Shown piece by piece: positions 25,756 through 35,193 of a stretch of 64,000 bases of DNA. This DNA is from Mucilaginibacter yixingensis. Its GTDB lineage: Bacteria > Bacteroidota > Bacteroidia > Sphingobacteriales > Sphingobacteriaceae. Location: the NCBI RefSeq assembly GCF_041080815.1, contig NZ_CP160205.1:3038001-3102000 (forward strand), read 5' to 3'. The position numbers and the translations under genes were made by a program. Within the stretch, counting starts at the first letter, position 1. Each line of letters starts with the position of its first letter. The notes below the pieces were generated by a model, which was given only the letters and a program-made list of their open reading frames with translations, did no database searches and was not told the DNA's origin.

Positions 25756-27255
25756 TTACCCAGCATGGCTCTCATTCTGAACAAGCATTAAAGCCACTCT
25801 ATAAGCCGTTTTTTTCTCCCAGCGTGCTATTAGCCAGGCAATAAAGCTTAAGGTAAAGATATCGTTATTTTCAGCCTTGCTGAGCATGTTTAACACAGCC
25901 GTTTTATACGAGGCCTCAAAAACTACATCGGGCTTTAGCAGGTATTTTTCAACCAGCCGCAGAAATATCAACACACGCTCTTCTGATGTTTTCAGCAGAT
26001 ATTTCTTATATCTTCGGCGGAAGCTGGTTAGCCGTGACATGGCCAGCTCGACATTAGAGAACTGCGCCTGGATCAAAATTTCCATTAGGTGCTTCCTAAT
26101 GGCCCATAACATGCCCATTTTTTTCTCATACCAGGCATCAGCGCGTGTAAGTAAGGCTAACTGTTTTAAACATCCCCGGTCATTACACAAGGCTAAAAAC
26201 ATGGCCAGGCATATTCTTACGTCTTCGATATCCTCCGGTTTAGACTTGTGTTTTGTATTGGAGAGTGATGCCTGCAATAGCACAATCGCATCGTCGGCAA
26301 AATCTGTAAAGAACAGGTTAAGGGCGGCAAGTAACTGATGTCGCAAGAAAAACAGCGTATAATAACGATTATCGGTCAACATCAAATCCATCATCTCCTT
26401 CAAATAAGATGTGCTTTTTGCGAAATCCTTTTGCCTCAGATAAAAGTTTGCCAGATAATACAAAATGGAAATATGATAGAAAAGATATGATGATTTCTTC
26501 GCCTGATCTTGCATAAATTGATCTGTCCGGCTGATGTAGCGCTCTATTAAACTGTAATTCTGCTGTATGGCTGCATACTCATTCGCTATGAAAAGAATTT
26601 GATAAATAGACTTATAGGTCATCAGATCTTGTTCAGAAATTCTGTATTTCCGGATCGTGGTCAGCATCAAACCCGTCAAATTAACCACCTTCCCTTTAAG
26701 TTGTATTTCCTGTAACTCCTGCCGTAGAAAGGCATAAGCCAGATTGAGCTTAGCCTCGCGCTGCATGTGCGATTGATTCTGCAAGAAGCGCGCGGTCAAA
26801 GCTTCGAGGTCTTCTGCTCCGGGCAGATGGGCGTACTGCAGCTTCAACAACAAGAGCTCGTTCAGCAAATTAAACTGCTCTAAATGCTCGGCCATACGCT
26901 CAGCTTTATCCAAACATTTGAATGCTATTTTGGCCGAGTCATTCTCTAACAAAAAGCGCCCCACCACAACAAGGCGCAACGCGTCATAGGTATCGGAGTG
27001 CGTGCTTTCAAAGGTTTTCTGAGATAAAAACAGCAGCAGATTATCCTGCAGTCTTTTACGTAAGGCATGATAAGCATCTTTATTTTTCTCAGGTTTGTAG
27101 AGCTTATTTAAACCATCTATATCGTCAGTTTTTATTAAATCAAGCAGCTGTAGATTTTTAACATCCAGTCTTTTGTTTTTCTGTTGTAAAAATTGCTTAA
27201 AAAGCTTTTTATCAGCATCATTAAGCAAATTTAACAACTCATAAAGCGAATCCAT
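25756..27255 (-). CDS. Hypothetical all-helical repeat protein
   Basis: This 499-residue protein has no signal peptide or membrane span and is almost entirely predicted helix. It has a basic N-terminal part (DADKKLFKQFLQQKNKRLD) and repeated amphipathic pairs such as YLANFYLRQKDFAKSTSYLK, which look like degenerate TPR units. It may be a scaffold or regulator; I do not recognise a named family. It has its own transcription unit, divergent from the YiaA-like gene (133 bp apart), and ends 80 bp from the tRNA-linked element. Large proteins of this sort are common in Bacteroidota and mostly uncharacterised. Confidence 0.8.
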   Translation of the reverse strand: MDSLYELLNLLNDADKKLFKQFLQQKNKRLDVKNLQLLDLIKTDDIDGLNKLYKPEKNKDAYHALRKRLQDNLLLFLSQKTFESTHSDTYDALRLVVVGRFLLENDSAKIAFKCLDKAERMAEHLEQFNLLNELLLLKLQYAHLPGAEDLEALTARFLQNQSHMQREAKLNLAYAFLRQELQEIQLKGKVVNLTGLMLTTIRKYRISEQDLMTYKSIYQILFIANEYAAIQQNYSLIERYISRTDQFMQDQAKKSSYLFYHISILYYLANFYLRQKDFAKSTSYLKEMMDLMLTDNRYYTLFFLRHQLLAALNLFFTDFADDAIVLLQASLSNTKHKSKPEDIEDVRICLAMFLALCNDRGCLKQLALLTRADAWYEKKMGMLWAIRKHLMEILIQAQFSNVELAMSRLTSFRRRYKKYLLKTSEERVLIFLRLVEKYLLKPDVVFEASYKTAVLNMLSKAENNDIFTLSFIAWLIARWEKKTAYRVALMLVQNESHAG

Positions 27256-27388
27256 ATCACCTAAATTAGTACATATAAAGATATAATAATCACCAATTAT
27301 ATCGTCAGTAATTTTGATAATCTAACTTTCACAGGTCTGTTTTCAATCAGACATTTGCTTCCATATTAATCACAAAAACAAAATCAAT

Positions 27389-27856
27389 ATGGAATCGCTA
27401 CAACACAGAACTGAAGAAAATTCAACCACCGTAAAATATGGTGACAAGGCTAGAAATCCCTTTAAACCAACTGCCGCATTTATTGGCGCCTCATGGCTTG
27501 CCTTATTAACAGGCATGGTTGGTTATTGCATCGGCTTGTGGAACGCCAGCATCGCGTTGAATGAAAAAGGCTATTACTTCACCATTCTATTATTTGGCTT
27601 GTTTGCAGTAATCTCGGTACAAAAAAGCGTTAGAGACAGAGCCGAAGGACTCCCGGTTACAGACCTTTACTACGGCTTAAGCTGGTTTGCCACTATTGCA
27701 GCCATGATTCTATTGACGATTGGCCTATGGAATGCAGGCCTGGCCCGAAGCGAGAAGGGTTTTTATGCTATGGCCTTCTGCTTAAGCTTATTCTCGGCCA
27801 TTGCTGTACAAAAAAATACCCGCGACGCAAAAATGTTTGAGGATAAAGAGCTGTAA
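27389..27856 (+). CDS. YiaA/YiaB-family inner-membrane protein
   Basis: At 155 residues it contains two copies of the YiaAB two-helix domain. The first is about residues 30-72, with AAFIGASWLALLTGMVGYCI, GLWNASIALNEKGYY and AVISVQKSVRD. The second is about 88-150, with YGLSWFATIAAMILLTIG, GLWNAGLARSEKGFY and AIAVQKNTRD. This gives four membrane spans and an internal duplication. The function of the family is unknown. A terminator follows closely (27872-27908), so it is monocistronic. Confidence 0.9.
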   Translation: MESLQHRTEENSTTVKYGDKARNPFKPTAAFIGASWLALLTGMVGYCIGLWNASIALNEKGYYFTILLFGLFAVISVQKSVRDRAEGLPVTDLYYGLSWFATIAAMILLTIGLWNAGLARSEKGFYAMAFCLSLFSAIAVQKNTRDAKMFEDKEL

Positions 27857-27871
27857 CGTAGCGGTTGCCTC

Positions 27872-27908
27872 CCCGCAGTGTCTTGCCCGGCAAGCCTGCG
27901 GGGTTTTT
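27872..27908 (+). terminator. Rho-independent terminator of the YiaA-like gene
   Basis: CCCCGCAG and CTGCGGGG enclose a 16-nt loop and are followed by TTTTT. Confidence 0.85.
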
Positions 27909-27991
27909 ATACATTGGATATTGGAAAGACATTTACGTTGACGACGCAGAAACCTATATCTTTATAAACGAAACTTTGGCACATCCAACCT

Positions 27992-28450
27992 ATGAAAAAC
28001 CTTTTCTACGTAATCACTTTTGCTGTGTTCTTTATAGCTACGCAACTGTCTTACTTAAACTTCCAGAGTTTTATCATAAGTAAACTAGCGAAGATTAAAT
28101 ACATCGAATCAATAGAACATTCACAAGGCATGTTTATTGAATTGCTGATATTTTCGATCCTTTGTTATAAATCAGACCTCCATACAATCAAACTATTTAA
28201 CCTGAAACGAATCAGTCTGATCTACTTACTGGCCATAGATTTATCGTTGCTATTCTTCTCAAACATTTTATTAGTCATCTTCTTCAACTATCAGTACAAT
28301 AATATAGGATGGGTTAACAGCAGCAGACTGGACAATGTAATATTAGTAATTACATTGATCGGGCTAAAGGAGCTATTTACAGAACTTATCTTAAAACGCA
28401 TGAAACGGAAGAATGAAATAATAAATCTTAATGAAGGCAATCTTGCTTAG
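27992..28450 (+). CDS. Hypothetical four-helix membrane protein
   Basis: This 152-residue protein has about four hydrophobic segments (residues 5-27, 48-58, 72-100 and 112-130) and a charged tail (KRMKRKNEIINLNEG). The composition is AT-rich. No conserved motif is recognised. It probably has its own promoter in the 136 bp after the YiaA-like gene. The overlapping frame at 27865-28083 is not supported. It is a lineage-specific membrane protein of unknown role. Confidence 0.6.
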   Translation: MKNLFYVITFAVFFIATQLSYLNFQSFIISKLAKIKYIESIEHSQGMFIELLIFSILCYKSDLHTIKLFNLKRISLIYLLAIDLSLLFFSNILLVIFFNYQYNNIGWVNSSRLDNVILVITLIGLKELFTELILKRMKRKNEIINLNEGNLA

Positions 28451-28661
28451 AGACAACCGCCAATATCATTTCCAGGGGGCGGTGCAAAACACCAGAGGAT
28501 AAAATCAGGCTAAATATTGCACGCTAATTACATCGTACCCTATCCCCAAAACCGCCTTTAAACGTCATTTTGACAAGAAAAGAAATATTTTAAAAAGTTT
28601 CAAAGTGTTTCTTTTACAATAAGTAAAATCATACTTTTAGACTTTATTAAAAAGCTAATCA

Positions 28662-29522
28662 ATGATCATTATTGCAGACGGCGGCTCAACCAAAACCAAT
28701 TGGTGCCTGGTTAACAACGAGGGAAAGAAAGAGAACTTCAATACAGAAGGTTATAACCCGTACTTTGTAAGTAAAGAATACATCATCAACTCGCTGCGCG
28801 AGCACCTGCCGGCCGATTTGCCGTTGGATCAGATTACAGAAGTGAACTACTACGGCGCTGGCTGCTCTACCGATGAGAAACGTCAACAAGTGGCTGATGC
28901 TATGCAGGTAGTTTTCTCTAAAGCACAGGTTAATGTTGGACACGATTTACTGGCAGCAGCCAGAGCGGTACTGGGCACCAATCCAGGGTTTGCGGCAATT
29001 TTAGGTACCGGCACTAACACCTGTTTATATGACGGCAAAGACATTCTTCAAAATATAGATTCAGGCGCTTATATCCTGGGCGACGAAGGCAGCGGTTGCC
29101 ATATCGGTAAAAAACTACTGGTTGATTATCTGCGTGGTTACATGCCTGAGGTTGTGCGCGAATTGTTCTGGGAAACCTATCATCTTACTCCAGATGATGT
29201 AAATGAAGAGGTTTACACCAAACCGCTGGCAAACCGTTTTTGCGCCAGCTTTGCCAAGTTTGTTTATGATAACAACGTGCACCTGGAGTACTCGCGCAAC
29301 CTGGTACGCTCAGCGTTCCAGGATTTCTTTAAAAACCTGGTGACCCACTACCCTGATTATCAGAAATACACTTTCAACTGTATTGGCTCGGTAGGTTACA
29401 ACTTTAGAAATATCCTGGCAGAGGTAGTTGAAGAAAACGGCATGCAATTAGGCAACATCATCCGCTCGCCGATAGATAACCTGGTGAAATATCACCTGGA
29501 AGCCGCAGCGGCCAAAGCTTAA
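28662..29522 (+). CDS. BadF/BadG/BcrA/BcrD-type ATPase family sugar kinase (N-acetylglucosamine kinase-like)
   Basis: This 286-residue actin-fold kinase has phosphate-1 loop ADGGSTKTNW (residues 5-14), the catalytic-base Asp in VGHDLLAAARA (near 107), phosphate-2 loop ILGTGTNTCLYDG and an adenosine-side GDEGSGCHIGK. All nucleotide motifs are intact. The family phosphorylates amino sugars such as N-acetylglucosamine; the substrate here is inferred by homology only. It has a paralogue at 32222-33070 with a damaged phosphate-1 loop. It is monocistronic with a terminator just downstream. Confidence 0.85.
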   Translation: MIIIADGGSTKTNWCLVNNEGKKENFNTEGYNPYFVSKEYIINSLREHLPADLPLDQITEVNYYGAGCSTDEKRQQVADAMQVVFSKAQVNVGHDLLAAARAVLGTNPGFAAILGTGTNTCLYDGKDILQNIDSGAYILGDEGSGCHIGKKLLVDYLRGYMPEVVRELFWETYHLTPDDVNEEVYTKPLANRFCASFAKFVYDNNVHLEYSRNLVRSAFQDFFKNLVTHYPDYQKYTFNCIGSVGYNFRNILAEVVEENGMQLGNIIRSPIDNLVKYHLEAAAAKA

Positions 29523-29552
29523 GCTCAACCCATTTTTATACATACAATCATG

Positions 29553-29582
29553 GCGATGTCTTGTAAAAGGCATCGCTTTTTT
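29553..29582 (+). terminator. Rho-independent terminator of the kinase gene
   Basis: GCGATGTC and GGCATCGC (one G-T pair), loop TTGTAAAA, then six T. Confidence 0.85.
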
Positions 29583-29608
29583 GTTGCCGATAATCCTATC
29601 TTCGCCCT

Positions 29609-30205
29609 ATGGTTGGCTTAAATGAATTGCAAACAGAAAGAGAATTGTATGATCAGGTGATTGAAGGCATCACCCTCCCCTCACCCCATATTTTCTGCAA
29701 TGAGTTTCAGGATTGTGTTTTTAAAAACTGCGATCTGAACGGGGCCAACTTTTCGGGCAAAACACTGGTCGACTGCCGGTTTGAGAACTGCAATCTATCC
29801 ATGATGCAAACCAACAGCGCTACGTTTAACGATGTTCGTTTTAAAAACTGCAAGATGCTGGGCATCATCTTCAGCGATGCACGCGATGGGTTATTTAGCA
29901 CCGGCTTTGATAGCTGTATACTAGATTACTGCTCGTTCTTCGGCAAAAAGATGATCAAAACCAACTTCATTAAATGTAGCCTGAAAGAAGCCAACTTTAC
30001 ACAAACCAACCTTACCCAGGCCAACTTCAGCGGCAGTGATCTGGCCGGCGCCATCTTTCATGAAACGCTTTTATCAAAAGCCGATCTGTCATCAGCAGTA
30101 AACTTCATTATCGATCCAGAGCTGAATGATATCAAGCATGCTAGTTTCTCATCATCCGAGATTGCAGGGTTGTTAACCAGGCATCAGATAAAGATTGTAA
30201 ACTAG
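29609..30205 (+). CDS. Pentapeptide-repeat protein
   Basis: This 198-residue protein is built of A(D/N)LxX pentapeptides: CVFKNCDLNGANFSG, CRFENCNLSMMQ, VRFKNCKMLG, then LKEANFTQTNLTQANFSG and SDLAGAIF. They predict a right-handed quadrilateral beta-helix, interrupted near residues 80-110. It has no signal peptide, so it is cytoplasmic. Length and loop pattern resemble Qnr-type gyrase-protecting pentapeptide proteins, but that activity cannot be deduced. Two intergenic repeats (30208-30250 and 30267-30361) follow it. Confidence 0.85.
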   Translation: MVGLNELQTERELYDQVIEGITLPSPHIFCNEFQDCVFKNCDLNGANFSGKTLVDCRFENCNLSMMQTNSATFNDVRFKNCKMLGIIFSDARDGLFSTGFDSCILDYCSFFGKKMIKTNFIKCSLKEANFTQTNLTQANFSGSDLAGAIFHETLLSKADLSSAVNFIIDPELNDIKHASFSSSEIAGLLTRHQIKIVN

Positions 30206-30207
30206 GA

Positions 30208-30250
30208 TTTGAACCAGGATCTAACGGATTTTTAGGATTCACTGGATGTT
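30208..30250. repeat. Partial copy of the AACCAGGAT repeat
   Basis: GAACCAGGATCTAACGGATT and its continuation TTTAGGATTC resemble one arm of the element at 60249-60348 and the part-copy at 62858-62899. Confidence 0.6.
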
Positions 30251-30266
30251 CGATCAATAAAGACTT

Positions 30267-30361
30267 GTCATTGCGAGGAACGAAGCAATCTCGTCGCGTG
30301 CAAATTGGCCATGCATATACAAATGTCCTTCGAGGAGATTGCTTCGTTCCTCGCAATGACA
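30267..30361. repeat. Intergenic inverted repeat, family A
   Basis: Ends are TGTCATTGCGAGGAACGAAG and its complement. The arms run for about 27 nt with a variable centre. It lies between the 3' ends of the pentapeptide gene and the Nudix-regulator gene. Confidence 0.85.
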
Positions 30362-30407
30362 AATAAGAACCTAATCACCAATCAACCAATCTCCGACCAA
30401 AGGCCCT

Positions 30408-31103
30408 CTACTTATCCGGACTCAGATCATTCTGGAATATTTTGGCATACTTCCTCCTGTCAAACTTGTAAAGCTTGGCAGCGCGATATGATACCCCTTT
30501 TTGCTTCTCGTCCAGCTCTTTCAGAAAACCATAGCTCAGCATTTTTTTGCGGAAGTTTCGCTTATCCAGTTTCTTATTCAAAATAGCCTCGTAAAGCTGC
30601 TGCAGCTGAGTAAGGGTAAACTTCTCGGGCAACAGTTCAAAAGCGATAGGCTGATAACTCAAGCGGCGACGGATTTTATTGAAGCCGGTCTTGAAGATCT
30701 CGGTATGGTCAAAGCCCAGTTTAGGCAGATCATTCACCGGGTGCCAGAAAGCTTTTTTAGCAATTTGCGATACGGGGCGCAATTCTTTTTGTCCGTTAAG
30801 CCGCAGCAATGCGTAGTACGCAACGGTAATTACGCGACCTTGCGGGTGACGGTCAACATCACCAAAGGTATGAAACTGCTCCATATGCAGATCGCGCAAG
30901 CCGGTTAACTCATAAAGAATACGTTCGGCAGCATCGTCAAGGCTTTCGTCTTGTTTAACGATATAGCCAGGCAGCGCCTTCCAATCTTTAAACGGATCTT
31001 CATTACGCTCAATCAACAAAATCTTAAGTTCGCCGCCTTCAAAGCCAAATATCACACAGTCGATTGAAAATACCGATTCAAATTTAGGTAGTTGTAATTC
31101 CAA
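30408..31103 (-). CDS. Nudix-domain transcriptional regulator (NrtR/AraR type)
   Basis: This 231-residue protein has an N-terminal Nudix fold (about 10-145, CVIFGFEGGELKILLIER) and a C-terminal winged helix (about 150-225, FTLTQLQQLYEAIL, then KRNFRKKML). The Nudix box reads G-x6-E-x7-R-I-L-Y-E-L-T-G-L, where two of the conserved Glu are replaced by Ile and Leu. It is therefore unlikely to hydrolyse nucleotides and more likely senses a metabolite, as in NrtR and Bacteroides AraR. No ATG is present; an in-frame TAG precedes the frame, so a TTG at 31103 or a downstream codon starts it. It is divergent from pfkA across a 122-bp space with a perfect palindrome. Confidence 0.85.
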   Translation of the reverse strand: MELQLPKFESVFSIDCVIFGFEGGELKILLIERNEDPFKDWKALPGYIVKQDESLDDAAERILYELTGLRDLHMEQFHTFGDVDRHPQGRVITVAYYALLRLNGQKELRPVSQIAKKAFWHPVNDLPKLGFDHTEIFKTGFNKIRRRLSYQPIAFELLPEKFTLTQLQQLYEAILNKKLDKRNFRKKMLSYGFLKELDEKQKGVSYRAAKLYKFDRRKYAKIFQNDLSPDK

Positions 31104-31166
31104 AGCCTTTAAAGATTTAGTATAGGTGTTAAATATACGCTAAAATGAGAAATGTAAAAAAATAAA

Positions 31167-31204
31167 CAAAATTATTATAGTGTAATTTTTACACACTATC
31201 TTCG
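31167..31204. promoter_or_regulatory. Divergent promoters with shared palindromic operator
   Basis: GTGTAATTTTTACAC (31180-31194) is a perfect 6-3-6 palindrome. It lies between the minus-strand -7 element TAATTTTG (31174-31167) and a plus-strand TATCTTCG (31197-31204), one mismatch from TAnnTTTG. A protein bound here would cover both promoters. The natural candidate is the neighbouring Nudix-winged-helix regulator acting on itself and on pfkA. Confidence 0.5.
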
Positions 31205-31225
31205 CATCATCAATTACATCTCATT

Positions 31226-32212
31226 ATGCCTAAGATTTCTAAGATAGCTGTACTTACTTCAGGTGGTGATGCACCGGGCATGAATGCCTGCATCCGTGCA
31301 GTAGTACGCACTGCAATTCATCATGGTTTAGAGGTTTATGGCATACGCCAGGGCTACCAGGGCATGATAAATAATGATATGGAGCAAATGCAGGCTCGCT
31401 CGGTAAGCAATATTCTTAACCTGGGCGGCACCATATTAAAAACGGCCCGTTGCCTTGATTTTCATAAGGATGAAGGTATGGAGAAAGCCTACCAAAACCT
31501 GAAAGCCAAAGGTATTGAAGGCATTGTAGTGATTGGCGGCGATGGCACATTTACCGGAGCGCTGCGTTTCTCAAAGAAATATCCAGACATAAAAGTAATT
31601 GGTGTACCCGGCACTATTGATAATGACCTTTACGGCTCTACCTATACACTGGGTTTTGACACCGCCACCAACACGGTAATTGAAGCAATAGACAAAATAC
31701 GTGATACAGCCGACGCGCATGACCGCCTTTTCTTCATCGAAGTAATGGGCCGCGACTCTGGGGCTATTGCCCTGCGTGCCGGTATATCCTGCGGAGCAGA
31801 GGCTATTTTATTGCCAGAAAAAGAAACGGCTATTGAAGAGTTGATTGCAGGTATTAAAGCAGGCCATTACAACTCCAAATCATCGAGCATTGTTATTGTG
31901 GCTGAGGGAGATAAGAATGGCGGTGTATACAATGTATCTGAAGCTGTTAAAAAAGAAGTAAGTCATTACGACATAAAAGTGACTATATTAGGCCACTTGC
32001 AAAGAGGAGGCAGTCCATCCGCGTTTGACCGTGTTTTAGGCAGCCGTTTAGGCTTTGCCGCGGTGAATGCGCTGACCGCCGGACAGTCGCAGAAAATGGT
32101 TGGTTTGCAGGCCAACGTGGTTGTTTTAACCGATCTGGAAGAAGCACTTAACCAGCATGAGTTTAACCTTGAACCCGACCTGCTGCAAATGGCCGAAGTA
32201 CTTTCTATCTAA
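31226..32212 (+). CDS. pfkA: ATP-dependent 6-phosphofructokinase
   Basis: At 328 residues it is normal for bacterial PfkA. It commits fructose 6-phosphate to glycolysis in the cytoplasm. Visible are the ATP loop TSGGDAPGMN (11-20), GGDGT (104-108), the catalytic base Asp132 in GVPGTIDND, the substrate motif FFIEVMGRDSG and LGHLQRGGSPSAFDR near the C-terminus. The Gly after GGDG marks the ATP rather than pyrophosphate type. It is the first gene of a three-gene operon; the next gene starts 9 bp later, and gapA follows. The palindrome in its promoter suggests control by the divergent Nudix regulator. Confidence 0.96.
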   Translation: MPKISKIAVLTSGGDAPGMNACIRAVVRTAIHHGLEVYGIRQGYQGMINNDMEQMQARSVSNILNLGGTILKTARCLDFHKDEGMEKAYQNLKAKGIEGIVVIGGDGTFTGALRFSKKYPDIKVIGVPGTIDNDLYGSTYTLGFDTATNTVIEAIDKIRDTADAHDRLFFIEVMGRDSGAIALRAGISCGAEAILLPEKETAIEELIAGIKAGHYNSKSSSIVIVAEGDKNGGVYNVSEAVKKEVSHYDIKVTILGHLQRGGSPSAFDRVLGSRLGFAAVNALTAGQSQKMVGLQANVVVLTDLEEALNQHEFNLEPDLLQMAEVLSI

Positions 32213-32221
32213 ACACAAAGA

Positions 32222-33070
32222 ATGATCGCAGTAGTATATAGCGGATCTAATTATGCCGACTGGCGCTTGTCAGACAAAGGGCGCACCATTGCCTCTTTTA
32301 AAACCGGCGGCATCAATCCTTATTTCAGTGATGAAAAAGGTATACTACAAATTCTCAATAAAAACATCAATCTTATCCATCATGCCGAAGAGGTAAAACG
32401 TATCCACTTTTTTGGTGCAGGCGGCTCTACCCCACAACTGCGTGATGTGATAAAAAATGCACTGGCAGGTTTCTTCAAATTTGCCCGGATTACTGTACAA
32501 CATGACATAGAGGCAGCTGCCATTGCATGTTGTAAAAATAATCCTGGCATTGTTTCTATCTGCGGTAGCGGCAGTAACGCGGCCTGGTACAACGGCAAAA
32601 AGGTTGTTCCAAATAATTACGGATTAGGCTATGTGCTGGGCGACGAAGGCTCTGGCAACTGGCTGGGCCGCCAAATCTTGAAACACTTTGTAAGCGAGAC
32701 GCTACCCGAAGCCACCCGCAAAAAGTTTGTAAAACAATTTGAATTAGACCGTAAAATCATCCTTGATAAGGTTTACCGCCAAAAGCACCCAGCGCTGTTT
32801 TTAAGCTCATTTACCGATTTCTTTTACACTAACTCTACTGATGCTTATGTAAAGCACACGGTAAAAGCAGGCTTTGACAAGTTGATTAAAACTTACGTAC
32901 TGCCGCTTACACAGGAGCATCCGGACATGCCGGTGCACTTTGCAGGATCTGTTGTGGCCGGTTTTGAAGACCTGATGCGAGAAGCTGGCGAAGAAAATGG
33001 CATTACTATTGAACACATCATTAAAGAACCCATTAATAATTTATTAAGCTACTATACCAATAAAAATTAA
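32222..33070 (+). CDS. BadF/BadG/BcrA/BcrD-type sugar-kinase paralogue with degenerate phosphate-1 loop
   Basis: At 282 residues it aligns along its length with the kinase at 28662-29522. The family signature DGGSTKT is here YSGSNYAD (residues 6-13): the nucleotide-binding Asp and the Thr are lost. The later elements are kept: TVQHDIEAAAIACC, ICGSGSNAAWYNGK and YVLGDEGSGNWLGR. It could be a weak or altered kinase, or a non-catalytic sugar sensor. It sits 9 bp after pfkA and 6 bp before gapA in a glycolytic operon, which suggests a tie to hexose phosphate metabolism. The family assignment is firm; loss of activity is inferred. Confidence 0.82.
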   Translation: MIAVVYSGSNYADWRLSDKGRTIASFKTGGINPYFSDEKGILQILNKNINLIHHAEEVKRIHFFGAGGSTPQLRDVIKNALAGFFKFARITVQHDIEAAAIACCKNNPGIVSICGSGSNAAWYNGKKVVPNNYGLGYVLGDEGSGNWLGRQILKHFVSETLPEATRKKFVKQFELDRKIILDKVYRQKHPALFLSSFTDFFYTNSTDAYVKHTVKAGFDKLIKTYVLPLTQEHPDMPVHFAGSVVAGFEDLMREAGEENGITIEHIIKEPINNLLSYYTNKN

Positions 33071-34072
<1,002 letters not shown>

Positions 34073-34094
34073 TCAAACTTTAAATTGATAGATG

Positions 34095-34117
34095 AAGCCC
34101 CGCAAATGCGGGGCTTT
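34095..34117 (+). terminator. Terminator of the pfkA-gapA operon
   Basis: AAGCCCCGCA, AA, TGCGGGGCTT forms a 10-bp stem; the following T-run is interrupted (TGTTATTTT). It is the first item in the 309-bp space 34073-34381, which otherwise holds a repeat (34137-34282). Confidence 0.75.
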
Positions 34118-34136
34118 GTTATTTTATGCCCCTCCA

Positions 34137-34282
34137 TGTCATTTCAGCCAACGGGAGAACTACTCTTTTGAGCGAAGTGAAAAATCTTCGACGGGTGGAA
34201 AACAGCCCATTCGCACATCATTCGTCTAAGATTCCTCCTCACCCCATTTCACTACCCCACCCCGAGTTCGTTCGGAATGACA
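34137..34282. repeat. Intergenic repeat, family B (TGTCATTTC...GGAATGACA)
   Basis: Ends are TGTCATTTCAGCCAACGGGAG and TCGTTCGGAATGACA. Inside, GATTCCTCCTCACCCC and CCGAGTTCGTTCGG recur in the copy at 47997-48102. It is non-coding on both strands. Confidence 0.75.
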
Positions 34283-34381
34283 AAATAAATTAGGCGTGAT
34301 CACCACCCACCTACATTTTCACAACAAACAAAAAACCATCCGCAAACCCAGTGGTTTAATTTTATATACACACTAAAAACT

Positions 34382-34864
34382 ATGCTTTTATTTGCTTATG
34401 CGTCGAACATGAGGGTTGATAAATTTGTTGCTAAAGTGCCATCAGCCAGAAAACTGGGGGTTGCACGGCTGCCAAACTACGTGTTCACCTTTACCTTAAC
34501 TGCCGAAGACCAGTCTGCCAAAGCAAACATCACCCCTTCATCTGATACACTCTCTGAGGTTTGGGGAGTGCTGATAGAATATGCCGATCATGAAAAAGAT
34601 AATTTTTATTATCCCGACGGTAATTTGCACCTGATAACAGTTAACTGTATTGACCAGCATGGTAACATGCACAAGGCCGAAGCTTTTATAGCCAAGCCAC
34701 ATGCGGTGAACGAGTTTTTATTACCGTATGACTGGTATCTGGAAAAGATTGTAAGAATTTGCCGTGAAGAAGGATTGCCTGAAAGCTACGCCAAGGCACT
34801 TAGCTTGTTGGATAGCAAAGTGGATACTAACGAACAACGTCGTGCCCGTAAGTCGGGAAAATAA
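34382..34864 (+). CDS. Gamma-glutamylcyclotransferase-fold protein
   Basis: This 160-residue protein opens with FAYASNM, the substrate-loop motif (YGSN-type) of the gamma-glutamylcyclotransferase/AIG2 fold. LPNYVFTF, VWGVLIEY and the late PYDWYLEKIV match the family layout. The catalytic Glu is usually in the segment after the VWG strand; I see candidates at DHEKD but cannot assign it. Members cleave gamma-glutamyl amines or related cyclic amides; the exact substrate is not clear. It stands alone downstream of a repeat. Confidence 0.75.
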   Translation: MLLFAYASNMRVDKFVAKVPSARKLGVARLPNYVFTFTLTAEDQSAKANITPSSDTLSEVWGVLIEYADHEKDNFYYPDGNLHLITVNCIDQHGNMHKAEAFIAKPHAVNEFLLPYDWYLEKIVRICREEGLPESYAKALSLLDSKVDTNEQRRARKSGK

Positions 34865-34887
34865 TCTTCCATCATTTTGCCACCGGC

Positions 34888-35082
34888 CTACATTAACTCA
34901 TGATCTTTATTTTCATGATAAGTTTTGTAGGCCAGGTAAAGCATCAATCCTGAAAGTAAAAAGTAACCCAACACATTCCAACCACCTAGCGGCTCTGCAT
35001 TGGGCATGGCCATATGAACGAAAGGCGTTATCAACGCAAGCAGGCCGGCTACCAGGTATAAATAAAAAAACTTTCGGCTCAT
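34888..35082 (-). CDS. Small two-span membrane protein
   Basis: This 64-residue protein has two hydrophobic segments, FFYLYLVAGLLALITPFV and VLGYFLLSGLMLYLAYKTY, and a charged tail (HENKDHELM). It is convergent with the cyclotransferase gene (23 bp apart). The architecture and good ATG support a real gene. No family is known to me. Confidence 0.6.
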   Translation of the reverse strand: MSRKFFYLYLVAGLLALITPFVHMAMPNAEPLGGWNVLGYFLLSGLMLYLAYKTYHENKDHELM

Positions 35083-35193
35083 TTTACTAGTTATCTACTA
35101 TTATAGGTTAACCTGAATATTTAGTTAAAGTTTTATGTGTTGGCACTGATTTTTCAGGACGATATCTTATATTGCAGATTAAACTTTAAAGCC

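Noticed and set aside
27865..28083. Plus-strand frame of 72 codons after the YiaA-like gene
   Set aside because: It overlaps the terminator (27872-27908) and the start of the better-supported membrane protein at 27992 in another frame, and shows no protein-like features.
34888..35082. Small frame between the cyclotransferase and TPR genes as a shadow
   Set aside because: I first took this for a shadow, but no larger gene covers it and it has two clean membrane spans with an ATG, so it is kept as a feature with moderate confidence; the overlapping plus-strand frame 34764-35090 is the shadow.
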